Shown one piece after another: positions 8,444 through 17,388 of a stretch of DNA of 56,908 nt. Under the pieces are notes generated by a model. It was not told where the DNA came from. It did not search any database and saw only the letters and a program-made list of their open reading frames with translations. Position 1 is the first letter of the stretch. Each line of letters opens with the position of its first letter. The position numbers and the translations under genes are program-made. The DNA lies in NCBI GenBank assembly GCA_051886215.1, contig JBJEXX010000045.1, positions 1-56,908 on the forward strand, given 5' to 3'. The DNA comes from JBJEXX01 sp051886215 (GTDB lineage Bacteria > Bacillota_I > Bacilli_A > RF39 > UBA660).

Positions 8444-10327
8444 ATGAATAAAAAAGGATTTACTTTAGTTGAGTTGCTAGCGACGATTACAATAATAGGA
8501 ATTATATGTATTATTATTTTTCCTAGTGTAAATAATTTAATAAAAAATAATGAAAAAACAACTGCTGAGCAAATTGGAAATATGATTATTAGTGCTACTA
8601 AGAAATATGTTAATGATGAGAGATTGGAAGGTACTGGTTGCCTTTCTGTACCAGCTAAAAAATTAATAGATTTTGGTTATATAGAAACAATAGATACTGG
8701 CAAACTAACTTGTGATATAAATAATTCATTTGTTAGAATAGATTTTAGTAGTAATAAAAAGGAATATAGTTATCATTTGAGCTGTAATAGTAAAACATTT
8801 GATACATCTGATAAAACAGTTAGTTATTGTGATGATTTTGTACCTTATAGTAAAACTGTCGTACCAAGACAAAATAATCAATATGCACCAGATTTGGGGT
8901 CTAGAGCTGATGGTGCGGACGAATATGGCTTAAACAGTAAAGGTGATTCTGTTCTGCCAAAAGACTCTAACTTAATTCCAATAAGATATCATGAAAATAA
9001 CTGGGTAGTTGCGGATGTTAAAAATAGATCATATATGTATCCGAATTACTATTGGTATGATTATAATCACTTAATGTGGGCTAATATGGCAATTGTAAAT
9101 GATGGTGCAAAAGGTAAATATAATAGCGAAGAAAAAATAGGAACTATTGTAGAGATGGAAGATATTTTAAGTATATGGGTATGGATACCAAGATTTAAAT
9201 TCACTTTAAATAATAATGTACCTACAGTTTCTTTTAGTAAAATAGAAAAAGATGATTCTGGAAATGTTATAGAATCTTCTAAGCATACATCTATTGATAA
9301 AGCGTTTGATAAATGTAAAGATGGAGAATTTTGTATACCAAATTCATTTTTTGATGAAGAAAGTGGTAAAGAATTATCCGGTTTTTGGGTTTCTAAATAT
9401 TTAGTAGATAATAAAGATGATTTATCAGCAAAAGGAAATACTCCAGCAAATTATTTTTTAGATGATTACAATCAAGCATTATTTGATAAGATAAAAAATT
9501 ATGAAAATGCTACTATATCAGATAAAATAAATCTCGATGTGAGTAGTTATGACAAATTGGTTTCTTTAGATTATTTTACCTATTCCAAGTATGGAAACTA
9601 TAATAAAAGCAGTAGTGACAAAATTTCTACAGATAATATTTATGGTGTTTATAATTTAGATAGTTTAACAATGACTAATTATTGTTTTGGTTTAATTTGT
9701 AAAGATAATAATTATGTAACAGATATAACAAAAAAAGATCAAACTATAGAATTAACACAAAATAAACAAGTACAATTTAATAGTAAATATCTCTATCCTT
9801 ATAATAAAAGTAGTGGTTCTGATTATACTAACATTGATACATATTCTAAAAATTTTAAATATCAAATGGATGCTTTTAAAGATACCAAAACGTTTAAGTT
9901 TTTATTTGCGGTAAATGAAACGGAAGGAACATGTGATGGGAAATGCTGCTATGTAGGTTATAATAACCCAAATAATATTATAGGTTATAGTCCTTCTTAT
10001 ACTAGTTTGAACCTAGATAAGAGATATTATAGTGGAATTATTCAATTCAAAACTAAAAATTATTTTATTTTAATGGAAAAAGACTATATAGATAGATATG
10101 ATTATTCTCTAAATGAAGATTATATTTCTTGTCAATATCGTTTTACAGGAGGTTTTTATTCTTGGAGAAGTGATCATCCTGATTTTCAGGATTGTTGGTA
10201 TACTTTAAATAATTTAGGAACCGATGAACAATATAAAGAATATTTAGAAGATATGTGCAAAGCAAAAAATAAAAATTACTCTACATCAAATCCCGCATAT
10301 TTACGATTATCGCTTTATTTTAAATAA
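8444..10327 (+). CDS. Type IV pilin-like protein with large extracellular domain
   Basis: The N-terminus M-N-K-K-G-F-T-L-V-E-L-L is a textbook class III (prepilin peptidase) signal: cleavage after Gly5, Glu at mature position 5 and a hydrophobic helix to about residue 30. A pseudopilin-like head with several Cys follows (to about residue 130). The remaining ~490 residues form an extracellular domain with aromatic-rich signatures (W-Y-D-Y near 205, W-V-W-I-P-R-F near 245) that recur in gut Firmicutes surface proteins. At 627 aa it is far longer than a pilin, so it is more likely a tip or adhesive minor pilin. No assembly ATPase or peptidase is in the window. Confidence 0.8.
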   Translation: MNKKGFTLVELLATITIIGIICIIIFPSVNNLIKNNEKTTAEQIGNMIISATKKYVNDERLEGTGCLSVPAKKLIDFGYIETIDTGKLTCDINNSFVRIDFSSNKKEYSYHLSCNSKTFDTSDKTVSYCDDFVPYSKTVVPRQNNQYAPDLGSRADGADEYGLNSKGDSVLPKDSNLIPIRYHENNWVVADVKNRSYMYPNYYWYDYNHLMWANMAIVNDGAKGKYNSEEKIGTIVEMEDILSIWVWIPRFKFTLNNNVPTVSFSKIEKDDSGNVIESSKHTSIDKAFDKCKDGEFCIPNSFFDEESGKELSGFWVSKYLVDNKDDLSAKGNTPANYFLDDYNQALFDKIKNYENATISDKINLDVSSYDKLVSLDYFTYSKYGNYNKSSSDKISTDNIYGVYNLDSLTMTNYCFGLICKDNNYVTDITKKDQTIELTQNKQVQFNSKYLYPYNKSSGSDYTNIDTYSKNFKYQMDAFKDTKTFKFLFAVNETEGTCDGKCCYVGYNNPNNIIGYSPSYTSLNLDKRYYSGIIQFKTKNYFILMEKDYIDRYDYSLNEDYISCQYRFTGGFYSWRSDHPDFQDCWYTLNNLGTDEQYKEYLEDMCKAKNKNYSTSNPAYLRLSLYFK

Positions 10328-10330
10328 AAC

Positions 10331-10359
10331 TTGTATAAAATATAAATTAGTTGTATAAT
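10331..10359 (+). promoter_or_regulatory. Promoter of the valine T-box operon
   Basis: TTGTAT (10331-10336), a 17-bp spacer and TATAAT (10354-10359), just after the stop of the pilin-like gene. The predicted transcript start near 10366 is the 5' end of the T-box leader. Confidence 0.75.
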
Positions 10360-10365
10360 ACTGAT

Positions 10366-10590
10366 ATAAATGCGTTGGACTGAGGAGTATAGTATTAATA
10401 TTTTTAGAGAGTTTGTGTTTGGTGAAAACAAATATTATTAATATTAGAAGGTAGCGGTCAAGTAGAATTTTTGAGAAATATATATGTAGAAAATTACGTT
10501 ATTCCGCGTTAAGGATTTAAGATTACTTTAGTAATGAATTAAGGTGGTACCACGGAAACATTCGTCCTTTTGATGAGTGTTTTTTATTTT
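10366..10590 (+). promoter_or_regulatory. T-box riboswitch, valine specificity
   Basis: Senses uncharged tRNA-Val by antitermination. Visible parts: a Stem I with AGAGA and GGTGAAA elements (about 10405-10425); a specifier loop whose 3' side reads GAAGGTAGC, placing GTA (Val) at 10451-10453; the conserved T-box GGTGGTACCACG at 10543-10554, in which TGGT pairs with an ACCA tRNA end; and a competing terminator AACATTC (10557-10563) / GAGTGTT (10575-10581) with a T run. It controls an HD-domain gene and valS downstream. The specifier assignment is inferred by aligning the stem by eye, and agrees with the valS target. Confidence 0.9.
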
Positions 10591-10601
10591 GAGGAGGTAA
10601 T

Positions 10602-11324
10602 ATGGATAAATATATAGTTTTCTTTTACGATTATGTAGAACGTTTTGATACTAGTATCAATATGATTTCATTAAAAAGAGAACATACTACTAGAGTTGTA
10701 GGTAAATGCTTTAGTTTAGCTTGTAGTTTGGGTTTAAATAAAGAAGATATAGAACTTGCGATGATAATTGGTCTATTCCATGATATTGGTAGATTTTATC
10801 AATATACAGAGTATGGTAGTTTTTCAGATTATAAAACTATTGATCATGGAAAGATGGGAATTGAAATTTTAGAAAATAGTCATATCTTAGATGATAATCC
10901 AAATAAAGAATTAATTTATAAAGCAATAAGAAATCATAATAAATTTGAACTTGATCAAAATTTAACTGATAGAGAAAAATTATTTTGTAATATAATTAGA
11001 GATGCAGATAAGTTGGATATATTAGAATTAGTTATTGAAGGAAAAATAAGTGTTTATAATACTAATGAAGAATACAATCCAACTGCGGTAGATGATATTT
11101 TATTAGGCAGACCTTTATTAGCAAGTAAATATTCTGATAAAGCTTCTAAGTCTTTAGTTAGATTTGGTTTCATAAATGATCTTAATTTTGATTATTCTAA
11201 AAAATATATTTTAGAAAATAATATTTTAGATGATTTAGTTAATGTGTTTTTAGAATCTAATCCAAAAGGAAAAGATGATATAAATAAAATAAAAGTAAAA
11301 TTAAATGAAAGGTTAGGTAATTAA
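10602..11324 (+). CDS. HD-domain metal-dependent phosphohydrolase
   Basis: A 240-aa soluble HD-superfamily protein. Metal ligands are visible as His28, His60-Asp61 in F-H-D-I-G-R, a further His in the N-H-N-K segment near 122 and Asp in the R-D-A-D-K-L-D motif near 139. HD proteins of this size hydrolyse nucleotides or phosphate esters; the substrate cannot be read from sequence. It has a strong GGAGG ribosome binding site and is the first gene after the valine T-box. It ends 1 base before valS, so it is co-regulated with Val-tRNA charging. That position is odd for a nucleotide hydrolase and suggests a link to translation stress. Confidence 0.85.
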   Translation: MDKYIVFFYDYVERFDTSINMISLKREHTTRVVGKCFSLACSLGLNKEDIELAMIIGLFHDIGRFYQYTEYGSFSDYKTIDHGKMGIEILENSHILDDNPNKELIYKAIRNHNKFELDQNLTDREKLFCNIIRDADKLDILELVIEGKISVYNTNEEYNPTAVDDILLGRPLLASKYSDKASKSLVRFGFINDLNFDYSKKYILENNILDDLVNVFLESNPKGKDDINKIKVKLNERLGN

Positions 11325-11325
11325 T

Positions 11326-13743
11326 ATGTTAGATAAAAAGTATAAATTTGAAGAAAAAGAAATACGTTGGGAGAAATATTGGGAAGATGAAAAAATATAT
11401 GAATTTATTCCTGATCAAAGAAAGGTTTATTCTATTGATACTCCGCCTCCAACTGTTAATGGTAAAATACATATAGGTCATATTTTTTCATATTCACAAG
11501 CAGAAATGATTGCTAGATACAAAAGAATGAGAGGATTTAATGTTTTTTATCCGTTTGGTTTTGATGATAATGGATTACCTAGTGAAAGACTGGTTGAAAG
11601 AGAACAAGGTAAAAAGGCTCATGAAATTGGTAGAGAAGAATTTTCTAAACTTTGTTATGATACGACTAACAAATATGAAGCTGAGTTTAAAAAATTATTT
11701 AAAAGAGCAGGCTTTAGTGCAGATGTGAATAATGCTTATAAAACAGTAGGTCCATCTAGTTCTAGAATTAGTCAATTATCTTTTATTGAACTTGTAGAAA
11801 ATAATAATTGTTATCATAAAGAAAGTCCAGCTTTATGGTGTAATGAATGTTTAACTTCCATTGCGCAAGCTGAACTTGAAACTAAGACAGTAAAAACTAC
11901 ATTTAATTATATTAATTTTAAAACAAAAGAGGATGGAGAAACTTTTACAATTGCGACTACACGTCCTGAGTTATTACCAGCGATTGTATGCGTATTTGTA
12001 AATCCTAATGATGAAAAACATAATTCTTTAATTGGAAAGACAGCTCTAATTCCGGTAATTAATGTAGAAGTACCTATCATGGCTGATGATAAAGTAGATG
12101 CTTCTAAAGGTACTGGAGTAGTTATGTGCTGTACTTTTGGAGATCAAACTGATATTGAATGGTGGAAAAAATATAATTTACCTTTAAAAAATATTTTTAC
12201 TAAAGATGGTCATATAATTGATAGTATTGAAAATTATGGTGGTTTAACTATAAAGCAAGCTCGTAAGAAAATCATAGAAGATATAGATGAAGCTGGATTT
12301 TTAGTAAAAGTGGAAGATTTAGAACATGAAGTTCAAACCCATGAAAGATGTGGAAAAGAAGTAGAATATGCAGTTATGAACCAATGGTTTATAGATATTA
12401 TGAATCACAAAGAAGATTTCTTAAAAATTGGTGATGAAATTGATTGGCATCCAAAACATATGCAAGCAAGATATAATGAATGGGTTGAAAATATTATGTG
12501 GGATTGGTGTATATCTAGACAAAGATATTTTGGTGTACCTTTTCCTGTATGGTATTGTAAAGATTGTGGTGAAGTTGTTTTAGCTAAAAAGGAAGATTTA
12601 CCAGTTAACCCGCTTACAGATAAAGCACCAATTCAAAAATGTCCTAAATGTGGATGTAGTGAATTTGTAGGTGAGACTGATATCATGGACACATGGCAAA
12701 CTTCTTCTGTTACACCACTTATAAACATGAAATATAAAACTGATGAAAGTATAGAAGATATTTTAAAACCAATGTCTTTAAGATGTAATGCACATGATAT
12801 TATTCGTACTTGGGATTTTTATAGTATTGTTAAGAGTTTCTATACTTTTAAAACTAAACCATGGGAAAATGTAATGATAAGTGGATTCGTAATGGCTAAT
12901 AAAGGGGAAAAAATATCTAAAAGTAAAAATAATTCCAAAATGGAACCATTTGAATTGCTTGAACAATATGGAGCTGATGTAGTTAGATATTGGGCAGGTA
13001 GTGGTAAACTTGGAACTGATATTATCTTTAGTGATGAAACTTTCTTAAGAGGTAAAAAATTAATTAATAAAATCTGGAATGTATCTAAATTTATAGAAAT
13101 GCATTTACAAGATTATGAAGATAAAGAAATTGAAAAATTTGAATATATTGATAGATGGATTTTAGAAAAATATAAAAAGATGGAACAAAGCTTTATCAAA
13201 TATTTAGATGATTATGAAATAGGTCTTGCTTTAAATGTTTTAGAAAAGTTTTTCTGGGAATTCTGTGATAATTATATAGAAATAGTTAAACATAGGTTAT
13301 ATAGACCAGAAGAATTTGGAAATGAAGCTAGATATTCTGGGCAAAAAACAGTTTATACTTTACTTCATAAATTATTACAAGATTTCGCTATATTCTTCCC
13401 ATTTATTACAGAAGAAATATATCAAGAATTATTCCATAAAGAAAAATCTATTCATTTGACACAAATAGAATCATTACCATATAGTTTTGAAGATGAATAT
13501 AAAAATGGAGAAGCAATTATTGAAATAATAAGTTCTCTTCGTGGAGTTAAAACTAATAATAGTGTATCTTTAAAAACTCCTATTAAAAATGTATCTTTAG
13601 GCTTATCTAAAGAATTAAATGAAGCTATTAATGAAAGTATTAAAGATTTTAAAGCAACTTTATTTATTGAAAATATGGATATTAAAGAAATAGAAAATAA
13701 ATACGAAGTATATGATGTAGAACTAGATTTAGAGGAGAAATAA
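11326..13743 (+). CDS. valS: Valyl-tRNA synthetase, type 2 (archaeal-like)
   Basis: Charges tRNA-Val in the cytoplasm. HIGH motif at residues 49-52, KISKS at 529-533, and an editing (CP1) domain between them with T-T-R-P-E near residue 212. Two CxxC zinc-type pairs are visible (about 167-170 and 410-450). The sequence F-D-D-N-G-L-P-S-E-R after HIGH is diagnostic of the type-2 group of archaea and some bacteria; the usual Bacillus enzyme has G-M-D-H-A-G-I-A-T-Q there. At 805 aa it lacks the long C-terminal coiled coil of type 1. It is controlled by the upstream T-box, through the HD gene, so an archaeal-type enzyme sits under a typical Firmicute switch. Confidence 0.96.
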   Translation: MLDKKYKFEEKEIRWEKYWEDEKIYEFIPDQRKVYSIDTPPPTVNGKIHIGHIFSYSQAEMIARYKRMRGFNVFYPFGFDDNGLPSERLVEREQGKKAHEIGREEFSKLCYDTTNKYEAEFKKLFKRAGFSADVNNAYKTVGPSSSRISQLSFIELVENNNCYHKESPALWCNECLTSIAQAELETKTVKTTFNYINFKTKEDGETFTIATTRPELLPAIVCVFVNPNDEKHNSLIGKTALIPVINVEVPIMADDKVDASKGTGVVMCCTFGDQTDIEWWKKYNLPLKNIFTKDGHIIDSIENYGGLTIKQARKKIIEDIDEAGFLVKVEDLEHEVQTHERCGKEVEYAVMNQWFIDIMNHKEDFLKIGDEIDWHPKHMQARYNEWVENIMWDWCISRQRYFGVPFPVWYCKDCGEVVLAKKEDLPVNPLTDKAPIQKCPKCGCSEFVGETDIMDTWQTSSVTPLINMKYKTDESIEDILKPMSLRCNAHDIIRTWDFYSIVKSFYTFKTKPWENVMISGFVMANKGEKISKSKNNSKMEPFELLEQYGADVVRYWAGSGKLGTDIIFSDETFLRGKKLINKIWNVSKFIEMHLQDYEDKEIEKFEYIDRWILEKYKKMEQSFIKYLDDYEIGLALNVLEKFFWEFCDNYIEIVKHRLYRPEEFGNEARYSGQKTVYTLLHKLLQDFAIFFPFITEEIYQELFHKEKSIHLTQIESLPYSFEDEYKNGEAIIEIISSLRGVKTNNSVSLKTPIKNVSLGLSKELNEAINESIKDFKATLFIENMDIKEIENKYEVYDVELDLEEK

Positions 13744-13746
13744 TAT

Positions 13747-14094
13747 ATGATTTTTATAGAGTATCCAAAATGTTCTACTTGTAAAAAAGCAAAACAATTT
13801 TTAATAAATAATAACATGTCTTTTATATCTAGAGATATAGTAAATGATACACCAACTTATGATGAATTAAAATTATGGATAGCAAAGAGTAATTTAGATA
13901 TAAAAAAGTTCTTTAATACAAGTGGCTTAAAATATAAAGAATTAAATTTAAAAGATAAACTAACTACTATGAATGATGATGAAAAAATAAAACTTCTAGC
14001 AAGTAATGGAATGCTTATTAAAAGACCATTACTTATTGATGACAATATAGTATTAGTAGGATTTAATAAAGAAAAATGGAGTGTCTTAAAGTAG
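13747..14094 (+). CDS. Spx/ArsC-family thioredoxin-fold protein
   Basis: 115 aa with an N-terminal C-S-T-C redox motif (Cys9, Cys12) after a short beta strand, and the family's R-P-L-L-I-D-D motif near residues 95-101. This is the Spx/MgsR/YffB/ArsC superfamily. Without the RNA polymerase-binding details I cannot say whether it is an Spx-type regulator or a small reductase. A GGAG ribosome binding site overlaps the end of valS and the start is 3 bases after the valS stop, so it belongs to the T-box operon. Length is typical for the family. Confidence 0.85.
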   Translation: MIFIEYPKCSTCKKAKQFLINNNMSFISRDIVNDTPTYDELKLWIAKSNLDIKKFFNTSGLKYKELNLKDKLTTMNDDEKIKLLASNGMLIKRPLLIDDNIVLVGFNKEKWSVLK

Positions 14095-14140
14095 GAACTT
14101 TTATTTTTTTTAAAATCTATAGTAACAAGATTTATATGTA

Positions 14141-14149
14141 TGCTATAAT
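14141..14149 (+). promoter_or_regulatory. Extended -10 promoter of the ThyX-like gene
   Basis: TGC-TATAAT (TATAAT at 14144-14149), 24 bases before the ATG at 14173. No good -35 is seen, as is usual for extended -10 promoters. Confidence 0.6.
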
Positions 14150-14172
14150 AGAATTATTCGGGAGGTTTAATT

Positions 14173-15366
14173 ATGAATTTAAAAATAAAAAATTGTTATT
14201 ATGCTGATAATGATAATAAATTTGATTTAGATAGTGCTTTAATTGATAGTGGGCATTATGCAGGTGTTTGTTATAACAAAGAGGGACTAGAAAAAGTAAT
14301 AGAAGAAATAAGAAAAAAAACAGAAAAGAGAATAGATAATACTTTAGAAAATGGACATCACTCTGTATGTGGACATATTTATATTACTGTTAATATGGAA
14401 GATGTACCTAAATCTCTTGCAATGGTATTAAATAATGAGAAAGATTATAATACTAGTGAGAAATCAGCTAGATATACACCAGTTATTTCTAAAGAAGGAT
14501 CTATTATTAGTGAAAAAGAACAAAAATTATATGATAAATGGGTAGAGATATTTAAAACTAAAATAAAAAATGAATATGGAGATATTTATCCAGATACTAA
14601 AATTACTAAATTGGCTCAAGAAAATGCTAGATATTTAGTAACAGTTCATATGCCTACACAAATGGTATATACTACTAATTTAAGACAATGGAATTATTTA
14701 GCTAGATTTTTAATTGATTATTATAATGAAGCAGATATGAGTAATTGGTATCAAGCATATCTTGCAGAAGCTGGTATTGAACTTGTTAATAAGCTTGATC
14801 AATTAAATATGACTGATGAAAGACTTTTAAGAAATGAAAAGAATAGAAAATTATCTTTATTTGCTGATCCTAATGTTACACGTGAAGTTCATTTTGGAGA
14901 TGTTTATTCAACTAATTATAAAGGTAGTTTTGCTGAACTTGCACAAGCTCAAAGACATAGAACATTATCTTATGAAATGAAATTACCAGAACTTGATAAA
15001 TGTAATTTCTTTGTTCCACCAATATTAGAAGATGATTTAACTCTTGTTTATGAATGGTTAAATGACTGCTACAGCGTGGAAGATATTTATCCACAAGGAA
15101 TGCTTTTGGATATTAATGAACGTGGAACTTATGAAAACTTTATTTTAAAATGTCAAGAAAGACTTTGTAGTGCTGCACAACTTGAAATATGTAATCAAAC
15201 TAAAGATACTTTATTAAAATATAAAAAAGCTTTGGAAGAAAATAATCACTATTTAGCGGAAGATATTGAAAAATATTCTCATGGAGCAAGATGTACATTC
15301 CCAGGTTTTAAATGTAGTCAAGACTGTCATAATAAAGAAGGAAAATTATTAATTAGAAAGATTTAA
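14173..15366 (+). CDS. ThyX-like FAD-dependent thymidylate synthase family protein
   Basis: 397 aa. Two ThyX-like half units can be seen. The first holds E-N-G-H-H-S-V-C-G-H (about 56-65) and then S-E-K-S-A-R-Y (about 96-102), the positions of the ThyX E/H-x-x-S and S-x-R-Y elements. The second holds A-Q-R-H-R-T-L-S-Y-E (about 258-267), close to the ThyX R-H-R-x-x-S signature. ThyX makes dTMP from dUMP with FAD and methylenetetrahydrofolate. The next gene is guanylate kinase, which fits nucleotide metabolism. The split motifs and C-terminal cysteines make activity uncertain. GGGAGG ribosome binding site; own promoter and double terminator. Confidence 0.65.
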   Translation: MNLKIKNCYYADNDNKFDLDSALIDSGHYAGVCYNKEGLEKVIEEIRKKTEKRIDNTLENGHHSVCGHIYITVNMEDVPKSLAMVLNNEKDYNTSEKSARYTPVISKEGSIISEKEQKLYDKWVEIFKTKIKNEYGDIYPDTKITKLAQENARYLVTVHMPTQMVYTTNLRQWNYLARFLIDYYNEADMSNWYQAYLAEAGIELVNKLDQLNMTDERLLRNEKNRKLSLFADPNVTREVHFGDVYSTNYKGSFAELAQAQRHRTLSYEMKLPELDKCNFFVPPILEDDLTLVYEWLNDCYSVEDIYPQGMLLDINERGTYENFILKCQERLCSAAQLEICNQTKDTLLKYKKALEENNHYLAEDIEKYSHGARCTFPGFKCSQDCHNKEGKLLIRKI

Positions 15367-15380
15367 TTATCTTTCTTTTT
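15355..15380 (+). terminator. Intrinsic terminator (first of two)
   Basis: AGAAAGAT (15355-15362) pairs with ATCTTTCT (15369-15376), followed by T. The stem spans the stop codon of the ThyX-like gene. Confidence 0.8.
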
Positions 15381-15410
15381 ATATAAATATATAAAATAAA
15401 TTGTAATTTA

Positions 15411-15442
15411 AAGAATAATATGTATTAGTATTATTCTTTTTA
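15411..15442 (+). terminator. Intrinsic terminator (second of two)
   Basis: AAGAATAATA (15411-15420) pairs with TATTATTCTT (15429-15438), loop of 8, then T. It ends just before the gmk promoter. Confidence 0.75.
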
Positions 15443-15443
15443 C

Positions 15444-15472
15444 TTGAAAATTGATTTAAAAAGATATATAAT
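15444..15472 (+). promoter_or_regulatory. Promoter of gmk
   Basis: TTGAAA (15444-15449), a 17-bp spacer and TATAAT (15467-15472), 21 bases before the ATG at 15493. Confidence 0.8.
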
Positions 15473-15492
15473 CAAGCAAAGGAGATGAGTCT

Positions 15493-16179
15493 ATGTCTAG
15501 TATTAAACATAAAAAACGTGGTAGTTTAATAATTATTTCAGGCACTACTTGCGCTGGAAAAGGAACTGTAATTAGTAAATTACTTGAAAGAAATGAAAAT
15601 ATGACATTATCTATTTCTTATACTTCTCGTCCAATGCGAGGTAATGAAGTAGATGGAGTAGATTATTATTTTATTTCAAGAGAAGAATTTGAACAAAAAA
15701 TTAAACACAATGATTTTTTAGAATATGCCAAAGTTAGATATGGTGAATATTTTGGAACACCAAAAAAAGAAATTGAAGAAACTTTAGAAAGTGGAAAAGA
15801 TGTAATTTTGGAAATAGATGTTCAAGGTGCTAAACAAGTAAAAGAATTATTCCCAGAAACTATCTTAATATTTATTATGGCACCATCTTTTACAGAAGTA
15901 AAAAGAAGAATCAAGGCTCGCGGTTTTGAAAATAATGAACAAATAATTGATCGTTTTAAAACAGCGTATAAAGAAATAAATGAAATTCCTAAATATAATT
16001 ATGTTGTTGTAAATGATGAAGTTGAAAATGCAGTCAAGAAAGTAGAAGCTATTTTGATAAGTGAAAAATGTCGAGTAGATAGAATAGAAGAAATTGCGGT
16101 AGAAAATGAAGAGGAAATAATCCATGAATTTATTATGGATAAAGAGTTTGATAATACATTACCAAACTATAATAAGTGA
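15493..16179 (+). CDS. gmk: Guanylate kinase
   Basis: Phosphorylates GMP to GDP with ATP in the cytoplasm. P-loop G-T-T-C-A-G-K-G-T at residues 17-25 (the usual G-P-S-G-A-G-K-G-T with P-S-G changed to T-T-C). The GMP-binding segment S-Y-T-S-R-P-M-R-G near 44-52 and Y-G-T/E-Y-F-G-T-P near 82-89 are intact, as is D-V-Q-G-A near 104. It is 228 aa, about 20 longer than usual; the extra part is an acidic C-terminal tail. An AAAGGAGATGAG ribosome binding site and a clean promoter precede it. The next gene starts 5 bases after its stop. Confidence 0.95.
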   Translation: MSSIKHKKRGSLIIISGTTCAGKGTVISKLLERNENMTLSISYTSRPMRGNEVDGVDYYFISREEFEQKIKHNDFLEYAKVRYGEYFGTPKKEIEETLESGKDVILEIDVQGAKQVKELFPETILIFIMAPSFTEVKRRIKARGFENNEQIIDRFKTAYKEINEIPKYNYVVVNDEVENAVKKVEAILISEKCRVDRIEEIAVENEEEIIHEFIMDKEFDNTLPNYNK

Positions 16180-16184
16180 TATTT

Positions 16185-17318
16185 ATGGCTAATTTATTTG
16201 ATTATATAAAAGAATATGGAACTAAAACTTTTGATGAAGTTCCATTCAATGAAGTTGATAATTTAATTCTTTGTTCATTATCTTATGTGGATATAAAAAA
16301 ATACATGCCTAAGAAAAAATTTTCAGAAATAACTTTAAAAGAAGTTGGTAATCTTTATTTTAATAAATTTAAAAAAAGAAAATATAAAAATGATATAATT
16401 GCGCTTGATAAAGGAATAAAAACATTTAGGTCTATTAGAAATACTAAGAGATTTAGAAATATTAAATTGTATAATTATATTTATAAAGCCAATAAAAATA
16501 AACAATTTTGCGCAATGACTATTAAATTAAAAGATGATTTAACTTATGTGTTATATGAAGGAACAGATCATTTAATTAGTGGTTGGGAAGAAGATTTTAA
16601 AATGTCTTATATGTTCCCGGTTCCAGCTCAAAGAGACGCAATTAGATATTTAAATAGAACTATTAGAAAAAGTGATTATAATATTATAGTTGGAGGACAC
16701 TCTAAAGGAGGAAATCTTGCTTTAGTTGCTTCTATGTATGCTCATAATTATATAAGAAAAAGAATTAGAAAAATTTATAATAATGATGGTCCTGGTATAA
16801 GGAATAAACAGTTTTTATCAGAAAGATACAAAAATATTAGTTATAAATTAATTCACATAATACCTAATTATAGTATTGTAGGTTTATTATTAAGACATGA
16901 CGAAGATTTAAAAATTGTAAAATCTCCTAGGATTACTATCTTATCTCATGATTTAACTACTTGGGAAGTAAAAAATACCAATTTATTAGAAACAAAACTT
17001 AGTGCATTTAGTCAGAAATTTGATTTATATATGAAAGAATTTTTAAGAAAACATTCTGATTATGAATTAAAGAAATATGTTAAAGCCCTATTTGATATTT
17101 TAAGAAGATTAAATATTGATAACTTGGAAGATATAAAGGCTTATAAATTAAAAAACATGAAAAAAATAGTTAAAGAAGCTCAAAATCTTGATTCAGATAC
17201 TAAAGAAATATTAATAGAATTTGCTAATTTTATGTTAAAAAATTATTCTGAAGATGCTAAAGAAAAAATAAAAAAAGAATTAAATAAAATAAATTTAAAT
17301 AAAACATCTAAAATTTAG
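16185..17318 (+). CDS. Mbeg1-like (DUF2974) alpha/beta-hydrolase
   Basis: 377 aa. The nucleophile elbow G-G-H-S-K-G-G-N near residue 170 is the lipase/esterase-type G-x-S-x-G motif of the Mbeg1-like family. It is preceded by Y-E-G-T-D near 126 and followed by N-D-G-P-G near 202 and a later S-H-D-L-T, candidates for the Asp and His of the triad. The C-terminal ~120 residues are Lys/Glu-rich helix. There is no signal peptide, so it is cytoplasmic. Substrate unknown; the family is common in Firmicutes. The start at 16185 was preferred to the GTG at 16176, which overlaps gmk. It forms an operon with gmk. Confidence 0.82.
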   Translation: MANLFDYIKEYGTKTFDEVPFNEVDNLILCSLSYVDIKKYMPKKKFSEITLKEVGNLYFNKFKKRKYKNDIIALDKGIKTFRSIRNTKRFRNIKLYNYIYKANKNKQFCAMTIKLKDDLTYVLYEGTDHLISGWEEDFKMSYMFPVPAQRDAIRYLNRTIRKSDYNIIVGGHSKGGNLALVASMYAHNYIRKRIRKIYNNDGPGIRNKQFLSERYKNISYKLIHIIPNYSIVGLLLRHDEDLKIVKSPRITILSHDLTTWEVKNTNLLETKLSAFSQKFDLYMKEFLRKHSDYELKKYVKALFDILRRLNIDNLEDIKAYKLKNMKKIVKEAQNLDSDTKEILIEFANFMLKNYSEDAKEKIKKELNKINLNKTSKI

Positions 17319-17329
17319 ATGTTTTTATT
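17302..17329 (+). terminator. Intrinsic terminator
   Basis: AAACATCTA / TAGATGTTT inverted repeat over the stop codon of the Mbeg1-like gene, then a T run. Confidence 0.8.
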
Positions 17330-17388
17330 ATATATAAATAAATTATATGTTAAAATAAATATATAATGAAAATAGAAAGTGTGGTTTT

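Noticed and set aside
13452..13817. Minus-strand gene opposite the end of valS
   Set aside because: A shadow frame covering the 3' end of valS and the start of the Spx-like gene, with hydrophobic low-complexity content and no ribosome binding site.
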